Positions 28,046 to 36,505 of a stretch of 64,000 nucleotides of DNA are shown here, piece after piece. How positions within the stretch are numbered: the stretch's first letter is position 1; the number at the start of each line of letters is the position of its first letter. The translations under genes and the position numbers were made by a program. The stretch is from Enterococcus pallens ATCC BAA-351 (GTDB lineage: Bacteria > Bacillota > Bacilli > Lactobacillales > Enterococcaceae), in contig NZ_ASWD01000001.1 of assembly GCF_000407485.1 (NCBI RefSeq), forward strand, positions 124,001 to 188,000, in the 5' to 3' direction. Below the pieces are notes generated by a model. That model had not been told where the DNA came from. It saw only the letters and a list, made by a program, of their open reading frames with translations, and searched no databases.

Positions 28046-29803
28046 CTAACGCATGCGCAAACGACGACGAATACCATCGACTCGAGCACCTAACAATTTG
28101 TCAGCCACGCGAGTTTTTAGAGCTAAGATCATGTAGGTAAAGCCACCAGCTGCGGCAACAATCAGAATAATGATCAATGATTGGGTCTTGGAATCTGGAC
28201 TAAGGAAAATTTGACAGCCCCATTTGACGATCATAGCAACTATCCCCATAACTACTGCCATACCAGCAATTTTCAAGATGGACTGAGCAGTGGCTCGCAT
28301 AGGAAAGCCGGTAATCGAATGAATCCGATCCAAAATGAATAAATTAGCCACCAGCAATCCCATAAAGGTTGCTAATAATGGGCCATAGGGTTTAAACAAG
28401 AAGGTCAGCGGCACCTGAGCGATCAGCTTAACCACAATACCAATAAGCAAGAAGCTCACTGCTTGTTTATTGCCATCCAAGCCCTGCAGCATGGTAGAAC
28501 AAACCATAAACAGTCCCATAATAATTCCTACAAAGCAAGAAGCAGCTAATAACTGTGACCCTAAAGCATTTGGCTGATAAAATAAAGTATTCAATGGATA
28601 GGACAACACCATCATCCCCACGGTTGCTGGCATCATTGCAAAGAAAAACAGTTGGAAATTGTTGGAAGCTAAGCTAGCCAAACCGGTAAAATCCTTTTTA
28701 GTATACCGTTCAGTAATTAACGGCAGTCCGGCAGTTGCCATCGCTGTTCCAAGGGCAATCACTACCATTGTCAATTTGTCCGGGTTTGGTGAAATATAGG
28801 CAAACAATTCAGCGTTTCGTTCCGCGGTGTTGTTGGTTACCCATTGCATGATACTTTCAAAGGAATATTGATCAATCAGCTTAAAAATACTGATGCCGCT
28901 GCCGACAATAATAAACGGAATCGCCTGCATGACCATTTGAGTGACTAATTCCCGTCCAGAAAAGCTGATTTGATCTAGGCTTTCCCGCTCCAGCTCACGA
29001 TAAGCGGTTCGCTGCTTAAACAACGAGAACAAGAGTACTGACATAGCAGCCACTACACCAATAAACGCCGCAAAGGTCGAATGAACTACCGCCGTTTTGT
29101 AGCTGCCCTGATTAATCTGCATAATCAAGTACGCAGAGGCCAGCATATAAAAGACACGAGCAATTTGTTCAATGATTTGCGAAAGCGCGTAAGGCTTCAT
29201 GTCACTGTTCCCTTGGAAGAAGCCGCGAATAACACTCATCATTGGGAAAATAAGCAGAACAATACTCAACGAGCGCATCACAGGGATCAAATCGGGATCT
29301 CCTTGAGCCAGGAGCGGCGCCCCAAAGAACATCACACCCGCAAAAATAATCCCGCCAATCAGCATGATACGCAGGGTATAGAACAATAATCGCTTGCTGG
29401 TCTTAAACTCATTCATAGAATTGTAGCGAGCGGTTTGCTTGGCTACGGCTGCCGGAATTCCTGCGGTAGAAATCATCAAGAACAGGGCGTACACGTTGTA
29501 GCCCTTCCCGTACAGAACATTCGCCGCATCCCCATGCGGCTGCATCCACATATACCACGGAATAACATACACGGCACCTAACAATCGGGAAAAAATATTA
29601 CCAACAGTCAGCCAGACCGTACTTTGCACCATTTTTTCTTGCGTAGTTGCTTGTTTTTTTGAAGTTGAAGCAGCTTTCGGCGGCGGAGCCGGCTGAACAG
29701 GCTGCTCCAGCTCTTCTTTATGATAACGAGACATACGGGAAACCAGCGGCTTGCCCTGATAGATCTTCGTCTCTAAATCGTTATAGTCATTTTTTTCAGT
29801 CAT
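28046..29803 (-). CDS. MurJ/SpoVB-like polysaccharide flippase
   Basis: The 585-aa protein (ATG at 29803; an upstream TTG frame is ignored) has a charged cytoplasmic N-terminus of about 55 residues with a Pro/Ala-rich stretch, then about 14 transmembrane helices of the MOP exporter fold. Segments such as GNIFSRLLGAVYVIPWYMWM and RGFFQGNSDMKPYALSQIIE are typical of the YtgP/MurJ and SpoVB group. It probably flips a lipid-linked cell-wall precursor across the membrane. The gene is alone; the ribosome binding site (AGAAGG) is moderate. Confidence 0.85.
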   Translation of the reverse strand: MTEKNDYNDLETKIYQGKPLVSRMSRYHKEELEQPVQPAPPPKAASTSKKQATTQEKMVQSTVWLTVGNIFSRLLGAVYVIPWYMWMQPHGDAANVLYGKGYNVYALFLMISTAGIPAAVAKQTARYNSMNEFKTSKRLLFYTLRIMLIGGIIFAGVMFFGAPLLAQGDPDLIPVMRSLSIVLLIFPMMSVIRGFFQGNSDMKPYALSQIIEQIARVFYMLASAYLIMQINQGSYKTAVVHSTFAAFIGVVAAMSVLLFSLFKQRTAYRELERESLDQISFSGRELVTQMVMQAIPFIIVGSGISIFKLIDQYSFESIMQWVTNNTAERNAELFAYISPNPDKLTMVVIALGTAMATAGLPLITERYTKKDFTGLASLASNNFQLFFFAMMPATVGMMVLSYPLNTLFYQPNALGSQLLAASCFVGIIMGLFMVCSTMLQGLDGNKQAVSFLLIGIVVKLIAQVPLTFLFKPYGPLLATFMGLLVANLFILDRIHSITGFPMRATAQSILKIAGMAVVMGIVAMIVKWGCQIFLSPDSKTQSLIIILIVAAAGGFTYMILALKTRVADKLLGARVDGIRRRLRMR

Positions 29804-29913
29804 ACTAACCAGCCTTCTCAAAAGATTCTTCCATATTTTACCTGTTATTTCTCATAGATACAATGGTGAAAAGAAATCTTAACGGAATTCGCAAGAAATC
29901 GGTTACTTTGCAC

Positions 29914-29945
29914 CAAAAAATCGGTAGACAAAATTGTCTACCGAG
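29914..29945 (-). terminator. Terminator of the AIM24 gene
   Basis: CGGTAGACAA pairs with TTGTCTACCG; on the minus strand it is followed by ATTTTTT. Confidence 0.8.
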
Positions 29946-29957
29946 AATAAAGCAAAA

Positions 29958-30653
29958 TTAACTGCTGGTGGCAAAACCATTGATTTGTCCAGCAAAATTT
30001 TCAACGTTGCGGGTTTGAATATAAATATCCCCCACACCATGGAATTCATTGACAATTCCTTCACCCGTTTTAAAGCCAAAAATACCAGAAGCTACTTTAA
30101 TGTCATAATCCAACGAACTGGTCCAAGCAATGACATGCTGATTATCAACAATTACCGGCTCCGAACCGTCCAAATGAATCTTTTCAACATCGCCAAAAGC
30201 AGAGACCAATAAATGACCGGTGCCAGAAGTTTCCATGACGAACAATCCACCAGTTCCTCCCAGCAAGGCACCTGAAAGCTTTTGCCGCTTCATTTCGTAG
30301 CTGACACTTTGATCACTTGCAAGAAAAGCGCCCGTATTTAGTCGCCAATGCTCCTGCCCCACATCCAATTTGAAAATAATCCCCGGTGAGGGAGGTGCAA
30401 CCGCAATCACTGAACCATTGGATAAACCCGTTGCCGTACTAATGAAAAATCCTTCGCCACTGGAAACCGAGCGCCCTAAAGCACTTAACGCACCACCAAT
30501 TCCTCGTTTGCCATTGGCATTCATATGACCTTCCAATTCAATTTGCCCCAGTTCATAAACCATCGCTCCCGGCTCAATTCGAATCTGTTCATTTTGCTGC
30601 AGCTGAATTTTTGCAATGGGTGCAAATACGCTGTCTGTAATTTCTACCTTCAT
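29958..30653 (-). CDS. AIM24-family protein
   Basis: The 231-aa protein is all beta with many Gly residues and matches the AIM24 (TIGR00266) family: QNEQIRIEPGAMVYE near residue 18, GEGFFISTATGLSNGSVIAVAP near 75, and GGLFVMETSGTGHLLVSAFGDV near 140. Function in bacteria is not established. AGAAAGGTTGAGCT precedes the minus-strand ATG. It diverges from an ABC ATPase gene. Confidence 0.88.
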   Translation of the reverse strand: MKVEITDSVFAPIAKIQLQQNEQIRIEPGAMVYELGQIELEGHMNANGKRGIGGALSALGRSVSSGEGFFISTATGLSNGSVIAVAPPSPGIIFKLDVGQEHWRLNTGAFLASDQSVSYEMKRQKLSGALLGGTGGLFVMETSGTGHLLVSAFGDVEKIHLDGSEPVIVDNQHVIAWTSSLDYDIKVASGIFGFKTGEGIVNEFHGVGDIYIQTRNVENFAGQINGFATSS

Positions 30654-30745
30654 AGCTCAACCTTCTTTCTAAAAAAATTATACCATCGGAATGATTCAAG
30701 CGGGGAAAATTTTGGTATGATAAGTAAAAGGTAGGAGGATGACGT

Positions 30746-31528
30746 ATGGCAATTTTGACATTTGAAGACGTATCACTAATCCGGCAGAAGAAAATCTTGC
30801 TGGATACGATTAATTGGCAAATAGAAGAAGGGCAGGATTGGGCACTATTAGGCCTAAACGGAGCAGGCAAGACGTTGCTGCTGCAAATGATTTCCGGCAA
30901 CATGTGGCCGAGTAAAGGGAAATTAACTGTTTTAGGCGAAGTGTTTGGCAAGACATCTATTCCTGATCTAACTAAACGGATCGGTTGGGTAAGCAATATT
31001 TTGCAATATCGATTCCAGCAAAGCGAAACTGCTGAACGAATTGTACTTTCAGGGAAATTTGCCAGCATCGGCATCTATCAGCATTTTACTGAAGAGGAAA
31101 TGCAAGAGGCCAAAGAGATATTAAGCTCCCTAAGCGGAAAGGATTTAGTTGGGAAACCCTATCAAGTCCTGTCACAAGGAGAACGCCAAGTGGTATTGAT
31201 TGCGCGAGCATTGATGGCCCACCCAGAGCTGCTGATCCTAGACGAACCATGTAACGGCTTGGATCTATTTGCCCGCGAAGATCTATTGGATCGGATTCAA
31301 CAAATTAAACAAAGCGCAGATGCACCAAGTTTACTATATGTAACCCATCATACTGAAGAAATTTTACCATTGATCAGCCACGTACTAATGGTTAAAGACG
31401 GCAAAATTTTCAAACAAGGAACCAGGGAAGAACTAATTACCGAAGACACCCTAACCCAGTTCTACACCAGACCAATTGATATTCACGAACTAACCACCGA
31501 CCGGCTAATGGTTATGCCCAAAAAATAG
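30746..31528 (+). CDS. Stand-alone ABC ATPase (YlmA-like)
   Basis: The 260-aa protein has Walker A LNGAGKTLL near residue 38, signature VLSQGERQVVLIARALM near 134 and Walker B LLILDEPCNGLDLFARED. The general form resembles YlmA and iron- or molybdate-type ABC ATPases with no permease gene beside it, so it may work with a partner encoded elsewhere or as a soluble ATPase. GGTAGGAGGATGACGT gives the start. The CRISPR array lies 180 bases after its stop. Confidence 0.85.
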   Translation: MAILTFEDVSLIRQKKILLDTINWQIEEGQDWALLGLNGAGKTLLLQMISGNMWPSKGKLTVLGEVFGKTSIPDLTKRIGWVSNILQYRFQQSETAERIVLSGKFASIGIYQHFTEEEMQEAKEILSSLSGKDLVGKPYQVLSQGERQVVLIARALMAHPELLILDEPCNGLDLFAREDLLDRIQQIKQSADAPSLLYVTHHTEEILPLISHVLMVKDGKIFKQGTREELITEDTLTQFYTRPIDIHELTTDRLMVMPKK

Positions 31529-31710
31529 CACGAATCTGTCGACCGTCAATAACACTAAAAACCCCTAGTTACGACAGACGAGTCAAACCGTTGGTGCCAA
31601 AGGGCTTAACAATTTATTCGTGTTATCTTTGCTTTAAAAAGGCCTGAGATATAGGCGATCGACAGAAAGGGTTCTTCTTAGCCCGCCGTAACAAGGCTGG
31701 CTCTATGCGA
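31529..31710 (+). other. Upstream (leader-side) region of the CRISPR array
   Basis: No gene is present. The region has competing inverted repeats: CTGTCG (31536-31541) can pair with CGACAG at 31572-31577 or within TCGACAG at 31659-31665, and CACGAAT (31529-31535) can pair with ATTCGTG (31616-31622). A weak TTGCTT / TATAGG pair (31629-31655) is the only promoter candidate. It is less AT-rich than typical CRISPR leaders. The repeat polymorphisms (see array) place the leader on this side. Confidence 0.4.
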
Positions 31711-32319
31711 GTTCAAATCTAAAAGAGTGAAATGTAAATAAAGATAATGAAATCACTGTTTTCTTTCATAACCTCGTTCAAATCTAAAAGAGTGGAATGT
31801 AAATGGCGAAGGGAGCCCCATGAGTGGGGTTTGGGGTAGAGGTTCAAATCTAAAAGAGTGGAATGTAAATCACCGTGGACGAATTAAAGACAAGGACTTT
31901 CAAGGTTCAAATCTAAAATAGTGGAATGTAAATAGTTTCTCCCGTTCTCTTTTTAAATTAGTTCTCATTAGTTCAAATCTAAAATAGTGGAATGTAAATT
32001 ATCACAACCACGCCCGAACAAGCAACCGTCTATTATCTAAATCTAAAATAGTGGAATGTAAATGGTTGATTTTGCATGGGAATGAACGAATGTTGTTTCG
32101 TTCAAATCTAAAATAGTGGAATGTAAATTATCAAAGATAAGAATAATCAAGATGACCCCTATGGTTCAAATCTAAAATAGTGGAATGTAAATATGGTAGC
32201 CGATTGCGGATCAATGTCCCTGTTAAGTTCAAATCTAAAATAGTGGAATGTAAATTAGTTTGGATCGTCTTGGAAAACTGACAAAATGTAGTTCAAATCT
32301 AAAATAGTGGAATAAAAGA
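31711..32319 (+). CRISPR. CRISPR array, 10 repeats of 29 bp and 9 spacers, no cas genes nearby
   Basis: Repeats start GTTCAAATCT and end GTGGAATGTAAAT. Full repeats begin at 31711, 31776, 31842, 31905, 31971, 32035, 32100, 32164 and 32227; the tenth, at 32291, loses the repeat after 23 bases. Spacers are 34-37 bp and all differ. The ATGTAAAT end is like type I-B repeats of Listeria and clostridia, so crRNA would read on the plus strand. Repeats 1-3 carry G at position 15 (AAAAGAG) where the others have T, and repeat 1 has a further G-to-A change. Repeat 6 has lost its first four bases (ATCT for GTTC). Variation at the left and decay at the right put the leader on the left. No cas gene is seen in 64 kb. 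Confidence 0.95.
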
Positions 32320-32381
32320 AGGTATTAGAGTCACAAATACCTCACCCAAAACAGTGCAACGCCAACCAAAGCTATTAGTAG

Positions 32382-32421
32382 CGGTATTATTAGAATCTTA
32401 AGTCTAATAATACCGTTTTTT
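32382..32421 (+). terminator. Terminator downstream of the CRISPR array
   Basis: CGGTATTATTAGA (32382-32394) pairs with TCTAATAATACCG (32403-32415), followed by TTTTTT. No protein gene precedes it on this strand except the array, so it most likely ends the array transcript. Confidence 0.85.
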
Positions 32422-32579
32422 CACGTATCTAATCTAAAAACTCACCAATTCTCGACAAGTAGTTTTATTCATGGGTATATAAGATATTAATATCGCAAAA
32501 GAAATAAGTGCTAACTACCAAAATTAGCACCAAAACACCCAAAAAACATATGGACACTCCACCTCCCAAACCAATGAAC

Positions 32580-32614
32580 GAAAAAAACCAAAGCCATCTC
32601 CAGCTTTGGTTTTT
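32580..32614. terminator. Terminator of the oligoendopeptidase gene
   Basis: AAAACCAAAGC pairs with GCTTTGGTTTT with A and T runs on both sides. Between it and the array terminator (32422-32579) no gene is seen. Confidence 0.8.
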
Positions 32615-32622
32615 TATTTGCG

Positions 32623-34326
32623 TTAACTTTTCAGACTTTCTTCAGGGATTTCAGCTAAATAGTCAGCAACATTTTGAATAACGCTCTTCATCGCCTCAGA
32701 ATCAAAAGGAGAGACGAGATTTCCAAGTGCCACTGTTTCAAGGAAAGTCTTTGTTCCACCAATTTTACAAATGGCTAAGTAATCATTCCAAACCTGAGGA
32801 TCTTTTTCAATTATGGCTCGTTGCCAAAACTGAAAGGCACAGACTTGTGCTAGGGTGTAATCAATATAATAGAAGGGAACTTCAAAAATATGTCCCTGAC
32901 GATACCAGTAAGTTCCTCGCTCCAAATCGGAGGATTGACGGTAATCTCGTTCTGGACAATATTGTTTTTCCAATTTACGCCAGCAGGCCTTCCTTTGAGC
33001 CGGAGTCCATTCAGGATGCGAATAAACCTCCTCTTGAAAATGATCCACCAATGCTCCATAAGGTAAGAACTGCAAAGCACTGCTAAGATGAGCAAAGCGA
33101 TACTTATCACTGGCAGTTCCGAAGAATTCCTCCATCCATGGCCAGGTAAGAAATTCCATACTCATCGAATGAATTTCAGCGGTATCCGAAGTAGGGAAGA
33201 CTAGTTCAGGTTCCTCGATCCACCGGGAAAGATAGCTTTGAAACGCATGGCCGGTTTCATGAGTTAACACATCTACATCATCAGAGGTTCCATTAAAGTT
33301 GGCAAAAATAAACGGCATATGATAGGCATCGATAAATTCACAGTAACCGCCGCTTTGTTTGCCTGCTCGGCTAGTTAAATCCATCAACTGCTGCTGTGTC
33401 AGCAAATCAAAAAAGTCACCGGTCTCCGTTGATAACTGATGATACATTGTTCGGGCCTTTTCCACCAGCTCGCATTCTTTACCTTGCGGCTTAGCATTGC
33501 CGTCCGGGAAAACCAGCGGCAAATCATAATAAGATAATTCAGAAAGCTTCAATCGATCAGCCTGTCGTCGATACAGCTCCTGGGTTTTAGGTACAATCTC
33601 TTCTAAGATGAACTGGCGAAACGACTGAATCTGACTGCGGTCATAGCTCCAGCGGTTCATGGCAATATCCCCATAAGCGACATAATTATCAAAGCCTAAC
33701 TGTTGGGCGATGGCTGTTCGCAGCTTAACCAGCTGATCGAAAATTTCGTCAAAGCGTGCTTCATTTTTCGTAAAAAAGCTTTGATAAATTTTTTGAGCTT
33801 TGCGGCGAGTAAAGCGATCCTTTGCTGTAAAGCAGGCTGAAATTTCTGACAGCGTATATTTTTTTCCATCAAAAAGCAGCTGGGCTGAAGCAATCAATTG
33901 AGTATATTGACTAATCCACTCGTTTTCCTGCTGTTTGAGTTGAACTACGCGATCATCCAATAAACGAACTTGATCATTCGCCAGCAGAAATAAGGTCTCA
34001 GGGAAAGCTTGTTTCAATTCTGTTTGAAAAGGGGAGTGAAGCAAAGCCTGATAAAATTCATGATGAACCTGATCAAATAAGGGCTGATGCTCATCCCAAT
34101 AATTATTCTCCTGCGCATAAAAACGGTCATTGGTATTGATGGAATGACGAATATAAGCAAGTTTTGCCATCGTATCTATGTCGGTTCGAAGCTTATTCAA
34201 TTCAGTAAGAGCCCCTCGAGCGGCTTCAAAGCTTGCAGCTTGAGTAAAACCAGTTAACTGGTTGTTAAAGGTATTTTTGTAAGCATCAAAATCTGGACGA
34301 TCATAAGTAAATTGTGCAAATTCCAT
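32623..34326 (-). CDS. M3-family oligoendopeptidase
   Basis: The ATG at 34326 is chosen because GGGAGGAATCGCT stands before it. The 567-aa cytoplasmic zinc peptidase has the catalytic motif His356-Glu-Thr-Gly-His360 in VLTHETGHAFQSYL and the third-ligand region ETSDTAEIHSMSMEFLTWPW shortly after, as in M3 (PepF-like) oligoendopeptidases. It cuts short peptides such as those imported for nutrition or left by signal-peptide turnover. The length fits the M3 branch of about 560-600 residues. It is monocistronic. Confidence 0.92.
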   Translation of the reverse strand: MEFAQFTYDRPDFDAYKNTFNNQLTGFTQAASFEAARGALTELNKLRTDIDTMAKLAYIRHSINTNDRFYAQENNYWDEHQPLFDQVHHEFYQALLHSPFQTELKQAFPETLFLLANDQVRLLDDRVVQLKQQENEWISQYTQLIASAQLLFDGKKYTLSEISACFTAKDRFTRRKAQKIYQSFFTKNEARFDEIFDQLVKLRTAIAQQLGFDNYVAYGDIAMNRWSYDRSQIQSFRQFILEEIVPKTQELYRRQADRLKLSELSYYDLPLVFPDGNAKPQGKECELVEKARTMYHQLSTETGDFFDLLTQQQLMDLTSRAGKQSGGYCEFIDAYHMPFIFANFNGTSDDVDVLTHETGHAFQSYLSRWIEEPELVFPTSDTAEIHSMSMEFLTWPWMEEFFGTASDKYRFAHLSSALQFLPYGALVDHFQEEVYSHPEWTPAQRKACWRKLEKQYCPERDYRQSSDLERGTYWYRQGHIFEVPFYYIDYTLAQVCAFQFWQRAIIEKDPQVWNDYLAICKIGGTKTFLETVALGNLVSPFDSEAMKSVIQNVADYLAEIPEESLKS

Positions 34327-34384
34327 AGCGATTCCTCCCAACACTTTTCTTTATTATAACCCAGTAGGTAAAGAAACAGCAGAG

Positions 34385-34426
34385 GAAAAAAGAGCCAGAC
34401 GGAAATATCTTCCGGTCTGACTCTCA
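34385..34426 (-). terminator. Terminator of the alanine dehydrogenase gene
   Basis: On the minus strand AGTCAGACCGGAA pairs with TTCCGTCTGGCT, followed by CTTTTTT. Confidence 0.85.
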
Positions 34427-34438
34427 ATAAATGACTAA

Positions 34439-35572
34439 TTAATGAGCAGTAATTTCTTTGCCCAATAGCTCAGATAATGGGGTGTAGGTCATTGATAAAT
34501 CATTGGCAACTGCTTCTAAGGTTAATCTTCCCCCATAAGTATTTACGCCCCGATGCAAAGCAAGATTGTTTTGCAAAAGCTCTTCCAATGGATTGTTGGC
34601 TAATAGGTTTGCATAAGCCAACGTACTGTTGCTTAAAGCATAGGTTGCAGTTTGTGGAACCGCACCAGGCATGTTCGCTACAGCGTAGTGAACAACTCCT
34701 TCTTTAACATATGTTGGGTCATCATGAGTAGTTACATGATCGACTGTCTCAAAAATTCCTCCTTGGTCAATCGCCACATCGACGATTACTGAATGATCCG
34801 GCATACCGGCAACCATATCTGTTGTAACTAAAGTAGGTGCTTTATGTCCTGGAATCAGCACCGCTCCAATAACTAAATCGGCTGTTTTTAGCGTTTCTTG
34901 AATGTTGTAGCGATTCGACAGCAATGTTTGAACTTGGTTATCAAAGATGGTATCCAATTCTTTCAATCGAGGCACGCTTACATCTAAAATAGTTACATTG
35001 GCCCCCATACCTAGCGCAATTTTTGCGGCATTTGCGCCCACTGTTCCGCCACCGATTACGACTACATTTCCGCGACGTACCCCTGGAACACCAGCTAACA
35101 GGATACCTTTACCGCCATTTACACGTTCTAAATAGTTGGCACCAATTTGTGATGCCATGCGGCCAGCAATTTCACTCATTGGCGCTAAGAGCGGCAATGA
35201 ATTGTCAGCAGGCTGGACATTTTCATATGCAATTGCGGTGACACCACTTTCTACTAAAGCTTCAGTTAATTCTCGGTTCGCAGCTAAGTGAAGGTAAGTG
35301 AACAGCAGTAAATCCTCACGGAAATATTGATACTCTTCTTTTAAGGGTTCTTTCACCTTCATTACCATTTCCGCTGCCCAAGCTTCTTTAGCTGTTTGAA
35401 CAATAACAGCGCCAGCTTCTGTATATTCTTCATCTGAAATCGCCGACCCTAATCCAGCATTGGTTTCTACCAAGACTTGATGTCCGCGACTGGTTAAGTC
35501 AAAGACTCCAGAAGGCGGCAGGGCCACACGATTCTCATTGTTTTTAATCTCTTTTGGAATACCGATTTTCAT
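34439..35572 (-). CDS. ald: Alanine dehydrogenase
   Basis: The 377-aa enzyme interconverts alanine with pyruvate, ammonia and NADH. The start [20 protein letters not shown] contains the substrate-binding Arg, [14 protein letters not shown] carries the Lys that follows, AYENVQ and [11 protein letters not shown] are family markers, and the NAD-binding loop is [20 protein letters not shown]. The ATG at 35572 follows GAGGAGTGGTATT. A minus-strand promoter (TTGATT, 16-bp spacer, TACAAT) is followed by a near-perfect cre site, so CcpA repression is likely, which fits a role in using alanine when sugar is scarce. Confidence 0.95.
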   Translation of the reverse strand: MKIGIPKEIKNNENRVALPPSGVFDLTSRGHQVLVETNAGLGSAISDEEYTEAGAVIVQTAKEAWAAEMVMKVKEPLKEEYQYFREDLLLFTYLHLAANRELTEALVESGVTAIAYENVQPADNSLPLLAPMSEIAGRMASQIGANYLERVNGGKGILLAGVPGVRRGNVVVIGGGTVGANAAKIALGMGANVTILDVSVPRLKELDTIFDNQVQTLLSNRYNIQETLKTADLVIGAVLIPGHKAPTLVTTDMVAGMPDHSVIVDVAIDQGGIFETVDHVTTHDDPTYVKEGVVHYAVANMPGAVPQTATYALSNSTLAYANLLANNPLEELLQNNLALHRGVNTYGGRLTLEAVANDLSMTYTPLSELLGKEITAH

Positions 35573-35594
35573 AATACCACTCCTCAACATTTTT

Positions 35595-35641
35595 TGTAAG
35601 CGTTTACTAGTTCATTGTATCGAAGATTCAGCGGAAATCAA
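35595..35641 (-). promoter_or_regulatory. Promoter of ald with a downstream cre site
   Basis: On the minus strand: TTGATT (35641-35636), 16-bp spacer, TACAAT (35619-35614). TGTAAGCGTTTACT at 35595-35608 matches the CcpA cre consensus at all defined positions but the last and sits just after the transcription start, a roadblock position. Confidence 0.75.
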
Positions 35642-35823
35642 TTAAAATGTGTTAAGAAAGTGAAAATTCTTTTATTATTTTAAACCGCTTGTGAAAAGAA
35701 GAGCATGGATGATTTTGGGGAAGTGAGAAAATAAAAGAATAAGATTCTCTTTCAATGAAAAGTTTTTCATTGCGCATTTCCTTTAAACTGGTGATAATAA
35801 AAGAAGAGTAAAGGAGTCTTAGT

Positions 35824-36222
35824 ATGTCAGAAAAAAGCCAACCGGATATTATAAAAGAACAAATCAGTTTTATTGAAGCTAGAATTACGCGTTATGAAGA
35901 ACTAAGAGACGGTTCAATGGTGCGGCGCATCCTTTTTGGTGCTGGAAATCAATCAAAGTTAGGCTTTCTAGGTTTAGTGATTGGCTTCATTCTGCTAATA
36001 TACGCACTTCTGCATTATTCTGAAGGCTTGGAAATTGGATTAGTCGGTCTATTATCAGTTTTACTGTTGAGCTATTCGCTGATTCAGTTAAATGTGATTC
36101 GTAAAAAGAATGGACCAGAACGATTTGATCGAATGGTAAAGAGTCTCACTCAGGAAAAAAGCTCGATGGAAAAAGAATTACAGCGTATCTGTGCTGCCGA
36201 AAAGGAAATTAAAAAGCAATAA
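35824..36222 (+). CDS. Small membrane protein with flanking coiled coil (132 aa)
   Basis: AAAGGAGTCTTAGT precedes the ATG. The protein has a cytoplasmic N-terminal helix (1-42), two adjoining transmembrane helices at about 45-62 and 67-85 (LGLVIGFILLIYALL), and a charged C-terminal helix with EKSSMEKELQRICAAEKE that may form a coiled coil. No family was recognised. It is monocistronic with its own terminator. Confidence 0.65.
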   Translation: MSEKSQPDIIKEQISFIEARITRYEELRDGSMVRRILFGAGNQSKLGFLGLVIGFILLIYALLHYSEGLEIGLVGLLSVLLLSYSLIQLNVIRKKNGPERFDRMVKSLTQEKSSMEKELQRICAAEKEIKKQ

Positions 36223-36259
36223 GAAGATCGGAATTAAGGCTTGTATGTGAATAAATCAC

Positions 36260-36303
36260 AAGAAGCAGTGGCGTAGTTTTTATACGATGCCGCTGCTTCT
36301 TTC
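36260..36303 (+). terminator. Terminator of the 132-aa gene
   Basis: AAGAAGCAG-T-GGC pairs with GCC-G-CTGCTTCTT and is followed by T residues. Confidence 0.75.
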
Positions 36304-36319
36304 TATTTTTTGTTTTAAA

Positions 36320-36337
36320 AAAGTTGAGCTCAACTTT
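36320..36337. promoter_or_regulatory. Perfect 18-bp palindrome
   Basis: AAAGTTGAGCTCAACTTT reads the same on both strands. It lies between a terminator and a short GTG-initiated frame (36349-36465) that has no ribosome binding site. It resembles dimeric-regulator (for example MarR-type) operators in shape, but no gene is clearly under it. Confidence 0.4.
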
Positions 36338-36505
36338 ACAATTAAAAAGTGCAGGAAAGAGAAACGCAAGCTTCAAAACTGAAGAAGCAAAAAACCTTCA
36401 ACAGGCGTTTTTATGATTATATTACTCATGGTGAACAAATTGCCCGAAGTCTAAACAGTAGCTAATTCCAATTAGCAATATCACGATTGTACAGGCAGCG
36501 TAGAA

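Noticed and set aside
31529-31710. A tracrRNA-like gene beside the CRISPR array
   Set aside because: No stretch is complementary to the repeat, and the 29-bp repeat type does not use a tracrRNA.
31805-31841. Spacer 2, G-rich with GCCCCATGAGTGGGG, as a terminator inside the array
   Set aside because: The inverted repeat is short and no T-run follows it; it is an ordinary spacer.
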